Made by a program: the position numbers and the translations under genes. Below are positions 33,555 through 42,008 of a stretch of 60,495 nt of DNA, one piece after another. Under the pieces are notes generated by a model, which made no database searches, was not told where the DNA came from, and was given only the letters and a program-made list of their open reading frames with translations. The first letter of the stretch is position 1; each line of letters opens with the position of its first letter. This DNA is from an uncultured Gemmiger sp. (GTDB taxonomy: Bacteria; Bacillota; Clostridia; Oscillospirales; Ruminococcaceae): positions 1 to 60,495 of the forward strand of contig CALWNP010000013.1 in assembly GCA_944382835.1 (NCBI GenBank), given 5' to 3'.

Positions 33555-34922
33555 ATGAAGATACTCAACAGCAACGATATTATGGAAACCATCGAGATGC
33601 TCACCGAGGAGAATCTCGATGTGCGCACCGTCACCATGGGCATCAGCCTGCTGGACTGCATTGATCCGGACGGCAAAAAGGCCTGTGAGAAGATCTACAA
33701 CAAGATCACCACCCGGGCCAAGGACCTGGTACCGGTGGTCAACAAGATTGCCGCCGACTACGGCATTCCCATCGTCAACAAGCGGATCAGCGTGACCCCC
33801 ATCGCCATGCTGCTGGGCGCCGCTCCCGACGCCGACCCGGTGTGGTATGCCAAGGCGCTGGACGAGGCCGCCAAGACCGTGGGGGTCAACTTCATCGGCG
33901 GCTACGGCGCCCTGGTCCACAAGGGCTTTTCCGCCGGTGACCGCCGCCTCATCGAGAGCATTCCCCGGGCGCTGGCCGAGACCGAGCTGGTCTGCTCCAG
34001 CGTCAACGTGGGCTCCACCAAATCCGGCATCAACATGGACGCCGTCCGGCTGATGGGCCAGGTGGTGCGGGCCACCGCCGAGCGCACCAAGGACAACATG
34101 TGCATGGGGGATGCCAAGCTGGTGGTCTTCTGCAACGCACCGGAGGACAACCCCTTCATGGCCGGCGCCTTCCATGGCCCCGGCGAGCCGGACTGTGAGA
34201 TCCATGTGGGCGTCTCCGGCCCTGGCGCCGTCCGTGCGGCCCTAGCCAAGCTGCCCAAGGACGCCCCCATGGACGAGGTGGCCGAGCTGGTCAAGCGCAC
34301 CGCCTTCAAGATCACCCGGCTGGGCCAGCTGGTGGCCAACCTGGCCAGCGAACAGCTGGGGGTGCCCGCCGGCATCATCGACCTTTCCCTGGCCCCCACC
34401 CCCGCCATCGGGGACAGCGTGGCCAACATCCTGGAGGAGATGGGGCTGGAGAGCTGCGGCTGCTGCGGCACCACCGCCTGCCTGGCCCTGCTCAACGACG
34501 CGGTCAAAAAAGGCGGCGTCATGGCCTCCAACCATGTGGGCGGCCTTTCCGGCGCCTTCATCCCGGTGTCGGAGGATGACGGGATGATCCGGGCCGCCAA
34601 CTGCGGCAGCCTGACCCTGGAAAAGCTGGAAGCCATGACGGCGGTCTGCTCGGTGGGCATCGACATGGTGGTCATCCCCGGCGACACCAGCGCCGAGGTC
34701 ATCAGCGCCCTGATTGCCGACGAGGCCGCCATCGGGATGGTCAACAGCAAGACCACCGCGGTCCGGGTGATCCCCGCCATCGGCCACCAGGCCGGCGACG
34801 TGCTGGACTTCGGCGGTCTGCTGGGCCATGCCCCCATCATGCCCATCAGCAAGTTCAAGCCCGATGTGATGATCCACCGCGGCGGCCGGATTCCCGCTCC
34901 CATGCAGGCGCTGAAGAACTGA
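33555..34922 (+). CDS. DUF711 family protein (UPF0210, 'PFL family')
   Basis: A 455-residue cytoplasmic protein. It begins [20 protein letters not shown], has [15 protein letters not shown], a glycine-rich [18 protein letters not shown] stretch near residue 115, and a late [16 protein letters not shown] cysteine motif. All are features of the UPF0210 family, which has a fold like ketosynthase or amidase assemblies but no proven activity. The ATG at 33555 is behind GGAGG. Coupled to the ACT gene upstream. Confidence 0.93.
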   Translation: MKILNSNDIMETIEMLTEENLDVRTVTMGISLLDCIDPDGKKACEKIYNKITTRAKDLVPVVNKIAADYGIPIVNKRISVTPIAMLLGAAPDADPVWYAKALDEAAKTVGVNFIGGYGALVHKGFSAGDRRLIESIPRALAETELVCSSVNVGSTKSGINMDAVRLMGQVVRATAERTKDNMCMGDAKLVVFCNAPEDNPFMAGAFHGPGEPDCEIHVGVSGPGAVRAALAKLPKDAPMDEVAELVKRTAFKITRLGQLVANLASEQLGVPAGIIDLSLAPTPAIGDSVANILEEMGLESCGCCGTTACLALLNDAVKKGGVMASNHVGGLSGAFIPVSEDDGMIRAANCGSLTLEKLEAMTAVCSVGIDMVVIPGDTSAEVISALIADEAAIGMVNSKTTAVRVIPAIGHQAGDVLDFGGLLGHAPIMPISKFKPDVMIHRGGRIPAPMQALKN

Positions 34923-34961
34923 TCCCCCGTCCGCCCCAGGAATGCCAAAGGAGGTGCCGCC

Positions 34962-35714
34962 ATGCCGATGATTGTGGAGCAGCAGGTGTGGGACAACAGC
35001 TACAAGGACTTCCACTACTTTGTGGCCGAGGACCGGCTGACCCAGGCCATCGACGGCCTGTTGGACCAGCTGGGCTGCGCCCCGGCTGCGGGGCAGCGCT
35101 GCTTTGAGATCGGCTGTTTTCCCTGCCGGTACATGGCCCACTGGTGCAAGCGGTATGACCTGGAGGCCAACGGGGTGGATCTGACCCCCGAAATCGGCCC
35201 CGCCCTGTTTGCCTGGCTGGCACAGGAGGGGGTGCGCTGCGGCGAAATCCGCCAGGACGACGCCTTTGCCCTGGCCGCCCGGCTGGCCGGGGCCGGGCAG
35301 CAATACGACTTTGTCTACTCGGTGGGTTTTCTCGAACACTTCGTCAACTTTCTGGATGTGGTGGACCTGCACGACAAACTGCTGCGCCCCGGCGGACTGA
35401 TGCTGCTCACCTGCCCCAACTTCCGCGGCGGGGTGCAGAATCTGCTGCACCGCTGGACCGACAGCACCAACCTCTCCTACCATGTGGTGGAGTCGATGGA
35501 CCCGGCCAAGTGGGCTGCCCATCTGGGGGACCGGTATGAAGTGCTCTACCAGGGCTGTGTGGGCGGCTTTGACTACTGGTGCGGCCAGGGGCAGTCCCGC
35601 CGGGAGGACCTGCTCTCCCGGGTGGTGCTCCACCTGCAGCCCTTGTGGGGCAAGATCCGACGCAACAGTCCCCTCTATTCCCCTTACTGTCTGCTGATTG
35701 CCCGAAAGAAATAA
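34962..35714 (+). CDS. Class I SAM-dependent methyltransferase
   Basis: A 250-residue protein. CFEIGCFPCRYMAHWCKR (about 47-64) is a variant of the glycine-rich SAM loop, with NGVDLTPEIG giving the acidic residue at the end of strand 2 and YDFVYSVGFLEHF / LLRPGGLMLLTCPNF the later motifs. The substrate is unknown; the cysteine-rich SAM loop is unusual. AAAGGAGGTG precedes the ATG. It lies 39 bases after DUF711 and is probably in the same transcript. Confidence 0.87.
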   Translation: MPMIVEQQVWDNSYKDFHYFVAEDRLTQAIDGLLDQLGCAPAAGQRCFEIGCFPCRYMAHWCKRYDLEANGVDLTPEIGPALFAWLAQEGVRCGEIRQDDAFALAARLAGAGQQYDFVYSVGFLEHFVNFLDVVDLHDKLLRPGGLMLLTCPNFRGGVQNLLHRWTDSTNLSYHVVESMDPAKWAAHLGDRYEVLYQGCVGGFDYWCGQGQSRREDLLSRVVLHLQPLWGKIRRNSPLYSPYCLLIARKK

Positions 35715-35730
35715 TTTTGTTGGTATAAAC

Positions 35731-35769
35731 ATCCCCCTTTCTGCGAATACTGGGTGCAGAAAGGGGGAT
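35731..35769 (+). promoter_or_regulatory. Perfect hairpin containing the DUF378 ribosome site
   Basis: ATCCCCCTTTCTGC (35731-35744) and its exact complement (35756-35769) form a 14-bp stem with an 11-base loop. The 3' arm holds AAGGGGG, the ribosome site for the ATG at 35775. Only a weak T-run (ATTTGT) follows, so it may be a weak terminator, a translation switch, or both. Confidence 0.75.
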
Positions 35770-35774
35770 TTGTC

Positions 35775-36008
35775 ATGTGCACTTCCTGGTTTCAAAAAAT
35801 TCTGCTCCTGCTCGTCCTGGTGGGCGGGCTGAACTGGGGCGTCTACGGCATCTGGGGCTTTAACGCCGTCGGATGGCTGCTGGGCGGCAGCCTGAGCTGG
35901 CTGGCCCGGGCGGTCTTCATCGTGGTGGGCGTTGCCGCCATCTGCCTGGTGCCCGCTCTGTTTTCCTGCGGGTGCTCCTCCGACAAGCCGGAGCCCAACG
36001 CCCCGTAA
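35775..36008 (+). CDS. DUF378 family membrane protein
   Basis: A 77-residue protein with two membrane helices (about 10-30 and 38-62). The GGLNWGVYGIWGFNAVGWLLGG stretch and the VVGVAAICL segment are typical of the DUF378 family, small membrane proteins of unknown role. A short cysteine-containing C-terminus follows (SCGCSSDKPE). The ATG at 35775 is chosen because AAGGGGG is six bases upstream. A strong terminator follows. Confidence 0.86.
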   Translation: MCTSWFQKILLLLVLVGGLNWGVYGIWGFNAVGWLLGGSLSWLARAVFIVVGVAAICLVPALFSCGCSSDKPEPNAP

Positions 36009-36013
36009 CCGCA

Positions 36014-36053
36014 AAATCCCCGCCGGGTCTTTCCGGCGGGGATTTCCTTTTTT
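36014..36053 (+). terminator. Terminator after DUF378
   Basis: AAATCCCCGCCGG (36014-36026) pairs with CCGGCGGGGATTT (36033-36045); CC and six T follow. Confidence 0.95.
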
Positions 36054-36058
36054 CAGGA

Positions 36059-37513
36059 TCATTCTGAGGGCAGGGTGTCCCGCCACTGGCGCAGAACGGC
36101 CAGGCTGTCCTCCTTGGACAGGCAGAATGGGCTGTCGGGCAGGGCCCGGAAAAAGGCGCAGAAAGCCTCATTGGTTCCCTGCTCGGTAAAGCGGAGAATC
36201 TTGAAATGTTCCCCGCCGCACAAAAGGTAAAAATAGACCCCTACCCCTTCGGCCACCGTCAGGTAGGTTTCGGGGGGCGGAATCAGGTCCGGCGCGTTGA
36301 GCAGATAGACCGGATGCCGGCCGCTCTCGCTGAGCTGAATCAGCCGGTCCAGCATTTTGTACCGCACCGCCGGTTCCAGCGGCCGGTAGATGCTCTGGGG
36401 AATCTCCCGGATGCGGCCGGTCTGGGCAAATTCCCGGATTCCATCCTCCACACAGAAGCAGGTCATCTTGACCAGAGCCATCTCGGCCAGACGGCTCTGG
36501 ATCAGTGCCATCAGCTCCTCCCGCCCCTCTTGGGGCAGCACCACATGATCCCGGATGATCTCCTCGTCCAGGGTGATCAGGATGGAGGGCTCCCGCCGCA
36601 GCAGCCAGGTGGGACGCCGCTGACGGTCCATTTCGCTGTTGTATTCGATCATGGCGCGGGCACCGACCCCCTCCTGGGGTGCCACCGAGAGAAAAGAATG
36701 GGCCTGGCGGAAATCCTTGGCAAACTGTTTGCGGCAATTTTCCACCATTCTGGCATCCCGGATGATGGTGGCCAGCCGGTTGTTCTGCCCGATGACAAAC
36801 AGCGCATCGGGAAAGAGCAGATAGGCCGAAAACAGAACCCCCGGCACCCGCTCGTAGCCCTGGGTGTAGGAGAAGCAGATCTCATAATGGATGTTCTCCA
36901 GATGGGCAAAGGGTACCGCCGTTGAGAGATGCTTGAGGTTGTAGACCGTCTCCTCCCCGCCGGGGGTGCGCTTGGCAAAGGTGGAGAGCTGCCAGATGGT
37001 GCCGCTGCCCGGGATCCCCACCAGCAGGTCGGCCATCGTCCGCAGCCATTTTTCCCCCAGCCCCGGGGGAATCATCAGCGGTGCGCTGCCATTTTCGGCG
37101 CAGTACCGCCGCAGCAGATGCCCCAGCGCCCAGATGATCTGCCGCTCCCCCTCCAGATGACAGACGGCCTCGCCGTTGTCGCAGTTTTCGGAGAGGATTT
37201 CGGGATAGGGTTTGCCGTACCCCTCCCGGGTGTGGAAAATCTTTCGCAGCATTTCCAGGATACAGCTGCGCTGAAGCCGCTGGATGGGATCGGTTTTCTC
37301 GTATTCGTAGAGAATCCGGATCTGCCGCTGTTGGGCAGGGGTGGCCTGCAGCGCCAGCAGCAGCCGTTCCAGCGCCTGGGGGGTGGGCAGCCGGCGCCCG
37401 GCCAGAATGTGGACGAGGGTGGGCCGGTCGATTTGGGCATACCGGGCCAGCGCCGTGTTGGTGGCGCCGCTTTCCCGGCAAAGTGCCTGCAATGCCTCGT
37501 TCAATCGCTCCAT
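36059..37513 (-). CDS. HTH (XRE-like) regulator with a large uncharacterised C-terminal domain
   Basis: A 484-residue protein. Residues about 5-58 look like a Cro/C1-type helix-turn-helix (LNEALQALCRESGATNTALA..., then ILAGRRLPTPQALERLLLAL). The remaining 420 residues are not a domain I recognise: no membrane segment, no clear enzyme motif, and several paired hydrophobic strands near the C-terminus (VGVYFYLLCGGEHFKILRF). AAAGGATG precedes the ATG. It is divergent from the leucine-rich-repeat gene, so the two may be functionally linked, with the regulator acting in the shared 170-base gap. Confidence 0.75.
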   Translation of the reverse strand: MERLNEALQALCRESGATNTALARYAQIDRPTLVHILAGRRLPTPQALERLLLALQATPAQQRQIRILYEYEKTDPIQRLQRSCILEMLRKIFHTREGYGKPYPEILSENCDNGEAVCHLEGERQIIWALGHLLRRYCAENGSAPLMIPPGLGEKWLRTMADLLVGIPGSGTIWQLSTFAKRTPGGEETVYNLKHLSTAVPFAHLENIHYEICFSYTQGYERVPGVLFSAYLLFPDALFVIGQNNRLATIIRDARMVENCRKQFAKDFRQAHSFLSVAPQEGVGARAMIEYNSEMDRQRRPTWLLRREPSILITLDEEIIRDHVVLPQEGREELMALIQSRLAEMALVKMTCFCVEDGIREFAQTGRIREIPQSIYRPLEPAVRYKMLDRLIQLSESGRHPVYLLNAPDLIPPPETYLTVAEGVGVYFYLLCGGEHFKILRFTEQGTNEAFCAFFRALPDSPFCLSKEDSLAVLRQWRDTLPSE

Positions 37514-37594
37514 GGGACATCCTTTCTTATTAAAAAGACATTTCTATTTTTTGCAAAAAGATACAAACTGGGCTGCCACCCCCCTTGCCACAGG

Positions 37595-37623
37595 TTGAGT
37601 TTGATTTTTTCATCCAGTATAAT
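37595..37623 (+). promoter_or_regulatory. Promoter of the leucine-rich-repeat gene
   Basis: TTGAGT (37595-37600), 17 bases, TATAAT (37618-37623); 60 bases before the start. Confidence 0.88.
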
Positions 37624-37682
37624 AAGCCCACAGGCAATTGGTTATAATGCACTGTTTTTCAATAGTAACGGAGGTGCTTTTT

Positions 37683-38258
37683 ATGGACAACGTCAGAAAC
37701 ATTCTGCTTTCTTCTGCAGAGATCCGTCTGAACCGTGCCACCTTTCCCGACCGCGCCTTCCGTGCGTCTCTTTGCCGCCTGTTTCACAAATCTTCCGGCG
37801 GCGTGCTGACCGCGGAGGAAATCGCCCGGACCACCACCCTGGATCTGAGCGGCCAGGACATCCAGAGCCTGAAAGGGATCGAACACTTTACCGCCCTGAC
37901 CGAGCTGCTCTGCGGCAGCAACCGGCTGAACCGGCTGGATGTCTCGGGACTGCCGAAGCTCCGGGTGCTGGCCTGTGAGTACAACCGATTGGGCCGGCTG
38001 GATGTGCGCGGCTGCACCGCGCTGGAGGTGCTGGACTGCCGTGCCAACCTGCTCAGCACCCTGGACCTGAGCAGCAACCCTGCTTTGCAGGAACTGCTCT
38101 GCGATTCCAACCTGCTCACCCGGCTGGACCTGCAGGCCAACCCCGCCCTGGTCCAGGTCTGGTGCGATCACAACCGCATCCGCCGGCTGGCCCTGCCCGC
38201 CAATGCCAGGCTGCAGGATCTGCGCAACAGTCGGATGGCGGATTTGTGCATGGCCTGA
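37683..38258 (+). CDS. Leucine-rich repeat protein without a signal peptide
   Basis: A 191-residue protein. After an N-terminal stretch ending TFPDRAFRASL...GGVLTAEEIARTTTLDLSG it has five 21-residue repeats (72-92, 93-113, 114-134, 135-155, 156-176) with the pattern LxxLxCxxNxLxxLDLxxNPA. Such an N-terminus and repeats are usually found in secreted or surface proteins of gut Firmicutes, yet here there is no signal peptide or anchor, so it is predicted cytoplasmic, perhaps as a protein-binding factor. GGAGGTG precedes the ATG at 37683. Strong promoter and terminator: a single-gene transcript. Confidence 0.88.
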   Translation: MDNVRNILLSSAEIRLNRATFPDRAFRASLCRLFHKSSGGVLTAEEIARTTTLDLSGQDIQSLKGIEHFTALTELLCGSNRLNRLDVSGLPKLRVLACEYNRLGRLDVRGCTALEVLDCRANLLSTLDLSSNPALQELLCDSNLLTRLDLQANPALVQVWCDHNRIRRLALPANARLQDLRNSRMADLCMA

Positions 38259-38268
38259 TCCACAATTT

Positions 38269-38293
38269 AGCACCGCTTCGGCGGTGCTTTTTT
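38269..38293 (+). terminator. Terminator after the LRR gene
   Basis: AGCACCGC-TTCG-GCGGTGCT (38269-38288) followed by T6; a stable TTCG tetraloop. Confidence 0.95.
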
Positions 38294-38306
38294 GTTGCCC
38301 CGGGGA

Positions 38307-39473
38307 TCAGTCCAGCGGCTGGGCAAAGGCACGGGTCCGCCGGGCATGGAGTGCCACACTGAGGACCAGCCCCACGCTGAGATACATCATCACCACGCTG
38401 GACCCACCTGCCGAGAAGAAAGGCAGGGTGACCCCGATCACCGGCAGCACCTGGAGGTTCATCCCCAGGTTGATGACGGTCTGCAAAAACAGGGCGGCAA
38501 AGATGCCCACGCAGAGATACCGCCCCAGCAGGTCGGTGCTGTGCAGCGCCGTGGTCAGGGTGCGGGCCGCGATGCCGAAGAGAAGCAGCAGCGCCGCCAG
38601 CGCCCCCAGAAAGCCCAGGGCGTTGGCCAGATAGCTGAAGATAAAATCATTCCAGGCATTGGGCACAAAGATGTGCTCCCCGGTAAACAGCCCCTGCCCG
38701 GTCAGGCCCCCGGTGCCGATGGCCATGGCCCCCTTGTTCTGCTGGTAGGCAAAGTCCGAGAGGGCGGGATCGTCGGGATGGAGCAGGGCCAGAATCCGTT
38801 TGAACTGGTACCCCTTCAGCAGGTCGGGTTTGACGGTCAGCAGCACCGCACTGCCCACCGCCGCGGCGCCCAGCACCCCGGTCACCAGCCAGCGGGACAG
38901 CCCGCCGGCAAAGAGCATCACCAGCCCGATGCCCAGAAAGACCAGCGCGGTGCCGTCGTCCCCCTGGATATGGATGGCCGCCACCGGCACCCCGATGTGG
39001 AGCAGCAGCCCCAGCAGGTTCAACGGCCGGTTGACCCGCCCGTGCAGCCGTTCCAGATGCCAGGCCAGGGTCAGCACAAAGCTGATCTTGGCCAGCTCGG
39101 TGGGCTGAAAGGTCATGCCGCCGATGCGGTACCAGCTGTAATTGGAGGTGCCGCCGGCGTCATAGCCGATGGTCATGAACCCGGTGCTGAAGTTGTGCAG
39201 AAACAGGGTGGGCAGCACCAGCCCCCAGGTGACAATGGCGTGCAGTGGCCAGGCCCGCGCCAGGGCCCGGTAATCGATGGTGGAAAAGATCAGCGCCAGC
39301 ATCCCGCCCAGCAGGCTGGCAATGAGCTGGACCGAAGCCTTGTTGTTGGAACCGCCCAGCTGGCTCTGGCCGATGGAAACCAACACCAGAACGCTCAAAA
39401 CAGAACAGGCGCCGCACATCAGCAGGTAACACAAATCCATCTGCTTCAGGTAGCGCCGGATTAACTGGAACAA
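38307..39473 (-). CDS. rodA: SEDS-family peptidoglycan glycosyltransferase, RodA-like
   Basis: Polymerises glycan strands at the membrane during cell elongation. The 388-residue product has about ten membrane helices and the SEDS signatures TIGYDAGGTSNYSWYRIGG..., QPTELAKI and the late PVIGVTLPFFSAGGSS. FVPNAWNDFIFS is the variant of the FVPEAHTDFIF motif common in RodA; with no division-cluster neighbours, RodA is more likely than FtsW. The start is a TTG at 39473 after AGGGGG; no in-frame ATG fits before the first membrane helix. Confidence 0.9.
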   Translation of the reverse strand: MFQLIRRYLKQMDLCYLLMCGACSVLSVLVLVSIGQSQLGGSNNKASVQLIASLLGGMLALIFSTIDYRALARAWPLHAIVTWGLVLPTLFLHNFSTGFMTIGYDAGGTSNYSWYRIGGMTFQPTELAKISFVLTLAWHLERLHGRVNRPLNLLGLLLHIGVPVAAIHIQGDDGTALVFLGIGLVMLFAGGLSRWLVTGVLGAAAVGSAVLLTVKPDLLKGYQFKRILALLHPDDPALSDFAYQQNKGAMAIGTGGLTGQGLFTGEHIFVPNAWNDFIFSYLANALGFLGALAALLLLFGIAARTLTTALHSTDLLGRYLCVGIFAALFLQTVINLGMNLQVLPVIGVTLPFFSAGGSSVVMMYLSVGLVLSVALHARRTRAFAQPLD

Positions 39474-39556
39474 AAGGCAAGGCCCCCTCTCAAACGAAAA
39501 TCACATCCATATTATACAGCCCACACCCGGTTTGTACTACCCCTCGGGGAATAAAT

Positions 39557-39585
39557 TTTACAAAACCGCCCGGACGTTGTATAAT
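39557..39585 (+). promoter_or_regulatory. Promoter of tsaE-tsaB-rpiB-upp
   Basis: TTTACA (39557-39562), 17 bases, TATAAT (39580-39585), 26 bases before the tsaE start. Confidence 0.88.
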
Positions 39586-39610
39586 GGGACGAAAAGAAGG
39601 GAGGCCCTTT

Positions 39611-40036
39611 ATGGAAGAACATATCACCCATTCCCGGGCGGAAACGGTGGCCCTGGGCCGTACCCTGGCCGGGCGGCTGACCCCCGGCAGTCTCATCGCC
39701 TTTACCGGCGGCCTGGGCGCCGGCAAAACCGCCTTCTGCCAGGGCCTGGCCGAGGGGCTGGGCTGCACCGATCCGGTGAGCAGCCCCACCTTCGCCATCG
39801 TCAACTACTACCGCGGTCCCCGGCCGCTGGCCCATTTTGATCTCTACCGCATCCACACCGAGGCGGACCTGAGTTCGGCGGGCTTTTATGACTATCTGGA
39901 CAGCGGGGTGATTGTGGCCGCCGAGTGGAGCGAAAACTGCGCCGATCTGCTGGCGCTGGAACATCCAATCCGCATCGACATTGCCCGGCTGGACGAGACC
40001 ACCCGCAAAATCACCATTGACGGGCCGGGTTTTTGA
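39611..40036 (+). CDS. tsaE: tRNA threonylcarbamoyladenosine biosynthesis ATPase TsaE
   Basis: P-loop ATPase of the TsaBDE complex that makes t6A at position 37 of ANN-decoding tRNAs. The 141-residue product has Walker A GGLGAGKTAF (about 34-43), SSPTFAIVNYY and HFDLYRI, and the late AAEWSEN. The ATG at 39611 follows GGGAGG. First gene of a four-gene series; tsaD and tsaC are not in the window. Confidence 0.96.
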   Translation: MEEHITHSRAETVALGRTLAGRLTPGSLIAFTGGLGAGKTAFCQGLAEGLGCTDPVSSPTFAIVNYYRGPRPLAHFDLYRIHTEADLSSAGFYDYLDSGVIVAAEWSENCADLLALEHPIRIDIARLDETTRKITIDGPGF

Positions 40037-40063
40037 TGAACGTCCCGTATTTTATTCTGTAAA

Positions 40064-40080
40064 TAATACAATCTGTATTA
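40064..40080 (+). repeat. Perfect inverted repeat before tsaB
   Basis: TAATACA-ATC-TGTATTA, two exact 7-base arms, ending four bases before the tsaB ribosome site. It could be an operator or a small RNA hairpin; it also contains a TACAAT. Confidence 0.5.
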
Positions 40081-40096
40081 CGCAAGGAGCGATTGG

Positions 40097-40801
40097 ATGA
40101 ACATTTTGGCGCTGGATACCGCGGGCAAAACCGCGGCCGTGGCGGTGCTGCAGGACGGCGCGCTGCGCTATGCCAGTTTTTGCGACACCGGGCTGACCCA
40201 CAGCGAAACCCTTCTGCCGCTGATTGACACGGCGCTGCACAGCTGCGGGCTGACCCTGGATCAGATCGACCTGTACGGGGTGACCGCCGGGCCGGGCAGC
40301 TTTACCGGGCTGCGCATTGGGCTGGCCATGGTCAAGGGGCTGGCCCTGCCCCGCAACACCCCCTGTGCCGGCGTCTCCACCCTGGAAGCCCTGGCCTGGG
40401 GCCGGGTGATGGAGGGCACCGTGATCGGCGCCCTGGATGCCCGGCGCGGGCAGGTCTACTGGGCCGCCTTTGACGGCGCCACCCATGCCCGGCTGACCCC
40501 CGACACCGCCGCCCCGGTGGAGGCCATGGAAAATTTTTTGAAAAGCTGTAAAAAGCCGGTGCTTTTTGTTGGCGATGGCGCGGCATTGTGTTACAATAAA
40601 TTCGGTGAGATTCCCGGTGTTCTGCCCTGTCCGCAGCCGCTGCGGGGGCTGCGCGGGGCCGGGGTGGCGCTGGCCGCCCAGCTCTGCTGGGAAGAAGGGC
40701 GCTGCACCTCTGCCGCCGAACTGCTGCCGGACTACCACCGTCTGAGCCAGGCCGAGCGGGAACGCGCCGCACGGGAAGCACAACAGAGAGGAGATTCTTA
40801 A
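40097..40801 (+). CDS. tsaB: tRNA threonylcarbamoyladenosine biosynthesis protein TsaB
   Basis: Inactive ASKHA-fold partner that holds TsaD in the t6A complex. The 234-residue product begins MNILALDTAGKTAAVAV and has the GPGSFTGLRIGLAMVKGLA motif (about 61-79) and LDARRGQVYWA. AAGGAG precedes the ATG. It stands five bases before rpiB, so the two are co-transcribed. Confidence 0.96.
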   Translation: MNILALDTAGKTAAVAVLQDGALRYASFCDTGLTHSETLLPLIDTALHSCGLTLDQIDLYGVTAGPGSFTGLRIGLAMVKGLALPRNTPCAGVSTLEALAWGRVMEGTVIGALDARRGQVYWAAFDGATHARLTPDTAAPVEAMENFLKSCKKPVLFVGDGAALCYNKFGEIPGVLPCPQPLRGLRGAGVALAAQLCWEEGRCTSAAELLPDYHRLSQAERERAAREAQQRGDS

Positions 40802-40805
40802 CGCT

Positions 40806-41267
40806 ATGGCACAAACCACATCCCTTCCGCTGGCCCTGGGGGCCGATCACGGCGGATACGAGCTCAAGGAAGCGATCAAGGCACATCTGGACGAGCTGGG
40901 CATCCCCTATCAGGATTTCGGCACCCACACCCCGGAGCGGTGCGATTATCCCGACATCGCCCAGGTCACCTGTCAGGCGGTGCTGGACGGCCGCTGCCGT
41001 TATGCCATCCTGTGCTGCGGCACCGGCGTGGGCATGTCCATTGCCGCCAACAAACTGCACGGAATCCGGGCCTGCTGCTGCAGTGATGCCTTCAGTGCCG
41101 AGTATACCCGCCGCCACAACGATGCCAATGTCCTCTGCCTGGGCGGCCGGGTGGTGGGCCCCGGTCTGGGCTGCACCCTGGTGGACGCCTTCCTGAACGC
41201 CACCTTTGAGGGCGGCCGCCATCAGGAGCGGGTGGACAAGATCACCGCCCTGGAAAACCACGGTTAA
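40806..41267 (+). CDS. rpiB: Ribose-5-phosphate isomerase B
   Basis: Interconverts ribose-5-phosphate and ribulose-5-phosphate (a LacAB/RpiB-type sugar isomerase). The 153-residue product has ALGADHGGYELKEAIK at the N-terminus, CCGTGVGMSIAANK (about 75-88) with the catalytic cysteine and the ligand loop, and ARRHNDANVL-like YTRRHNDANVLCLGG. Together with upp it feeds ribose phosphate and uracil into UMP synthesis; that coupling is inferred from position. Confidence 0.96.
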   Translation: MAQTTSLPLALGADHGGYELKEAIKAHLDELGIPYQDFGTHTPERCDYPDIAQVTCQAVLDGRCRYAILCCGTGVGMSIAANKLHGIRACCCSDAFSAEYTRRHNDANVLCLGGRVVGPGLGCTLVDAFLNATFEGGRHQERVDKITALENHG

Positions 41268-41327
41268 TCCCGCCCTGCCCGCCGTGGGCAGGCCGCAACA
41301 TACACAACAGTCGAAGGAGAGTTTCTC

Positions 41328-41957
41328 ATGAGCGTAGTCGAAATTGTAGATCATCCCCTGATCCAGCACAAAATCAGCCTGATGCGGGACCGCAACACCG
41401 GCACCAAGGAGTTCCGCGATCTGGTCAGCGAGGTTGCCATGCTGCTGTGCTACGAGGCCACCCGTGACCTGCCTACCGAAGAGGTGGAGGTGGAAACCCC
41501 CATCGCCCTGGCCCGCACCAAGGTTCTGGCCGGCCGCAAACTGGCGCTGGTCCCCATCCTGCGCGCCGGTATGGGCATGCTGGACGGTATGCTGAGCCTG
41601 ATCCCCGCCGCCAAGGTGGGCCACATCGGCCTGTACCGCAACGAGGAAACCCTGATGCCGGTGGAGTACTACTGCAAACTGCCCAAGGACATCGCCGAGC
41701 GTGAGGTCATCGTGCTGGATCCCATGCTGGCCACCGGCGGCAGTGCTGCCGACGCCATCACCCTGATCAAAAAGCGGGGTGCCAAGCACATCAAGTTCAT
41801 CGGCCTGATCGCCGCTCCCGAAGGGATGAAGGCCCTCCACGCCGCCCATCCCGACGTGGACATCTATGTGGGCGCGCTGGACGAAAAGCTCAACGACAAG
41901 GGCTACATTGTTCCCGGTCTGGGCGATGCCGGCGACCGCATCTTCGGCACCAAGTAA
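41328..41957 (+). CDS. upp: Uracil phosphoribosyltransferase
   Basis: Makes UMP from uracil and PRPP, the pyrimidine salvage enzyme. The 209-residue product has the usual N-terminal [18 protein letters not shown], the PRPP loop [18 protein letters not shown] (about 126-143) and the C-terminal [22 protein letters not shown] precedes the ATG. A CCTGCCC/GGGCAGG hairpin without a T-run lies between rpiB and upp (about 41275-41294) and may tune the amount of upp mRNA. Confidence 0.98.
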   Translation: MSVVEIVDHPLIQHKISLMRDRNTGTKEFRDLVSEVAMLLCYEATRDLPTEEVEVETPIALARTKVLAGRKLALVPILRAGMGMLDGMLSLIPAAKVGHIGLYRNEETLMPVEYYCKLPKDIAEREVIVLDPMLATGGSAADAITLIKKRGAKHIKFIGLIAAPEGMKALHAAHPDVDIYVGALDEKLNDKGYIVPGLGDAGDRIFGTK

Positions 41958-41972
41958 GTTTTTGCCCCGTAC

Positions 41973-42003
41973 AAAAGGCTCCCTCGGATGAGGGAGCCTT
42001 TTT
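41973..42003 (+). terminator. Bidirectional terminator between upp and the glycan operon
   Basis: GGCTCCCTC (41977-41985) pairs with GAGGGAGCC (41990-41998), flanked by AAAA and five T; usable from both convergent transcripts. Confidence 0.95.
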
Positions 42004-42008
42004 CTGTC

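Noticed and set aside
41275-41294. Hairpin between rpiB and upp as a terminator
   Set aside because: No T-run follows and upp has no separate promoter; noted only as a possible mRNA element.
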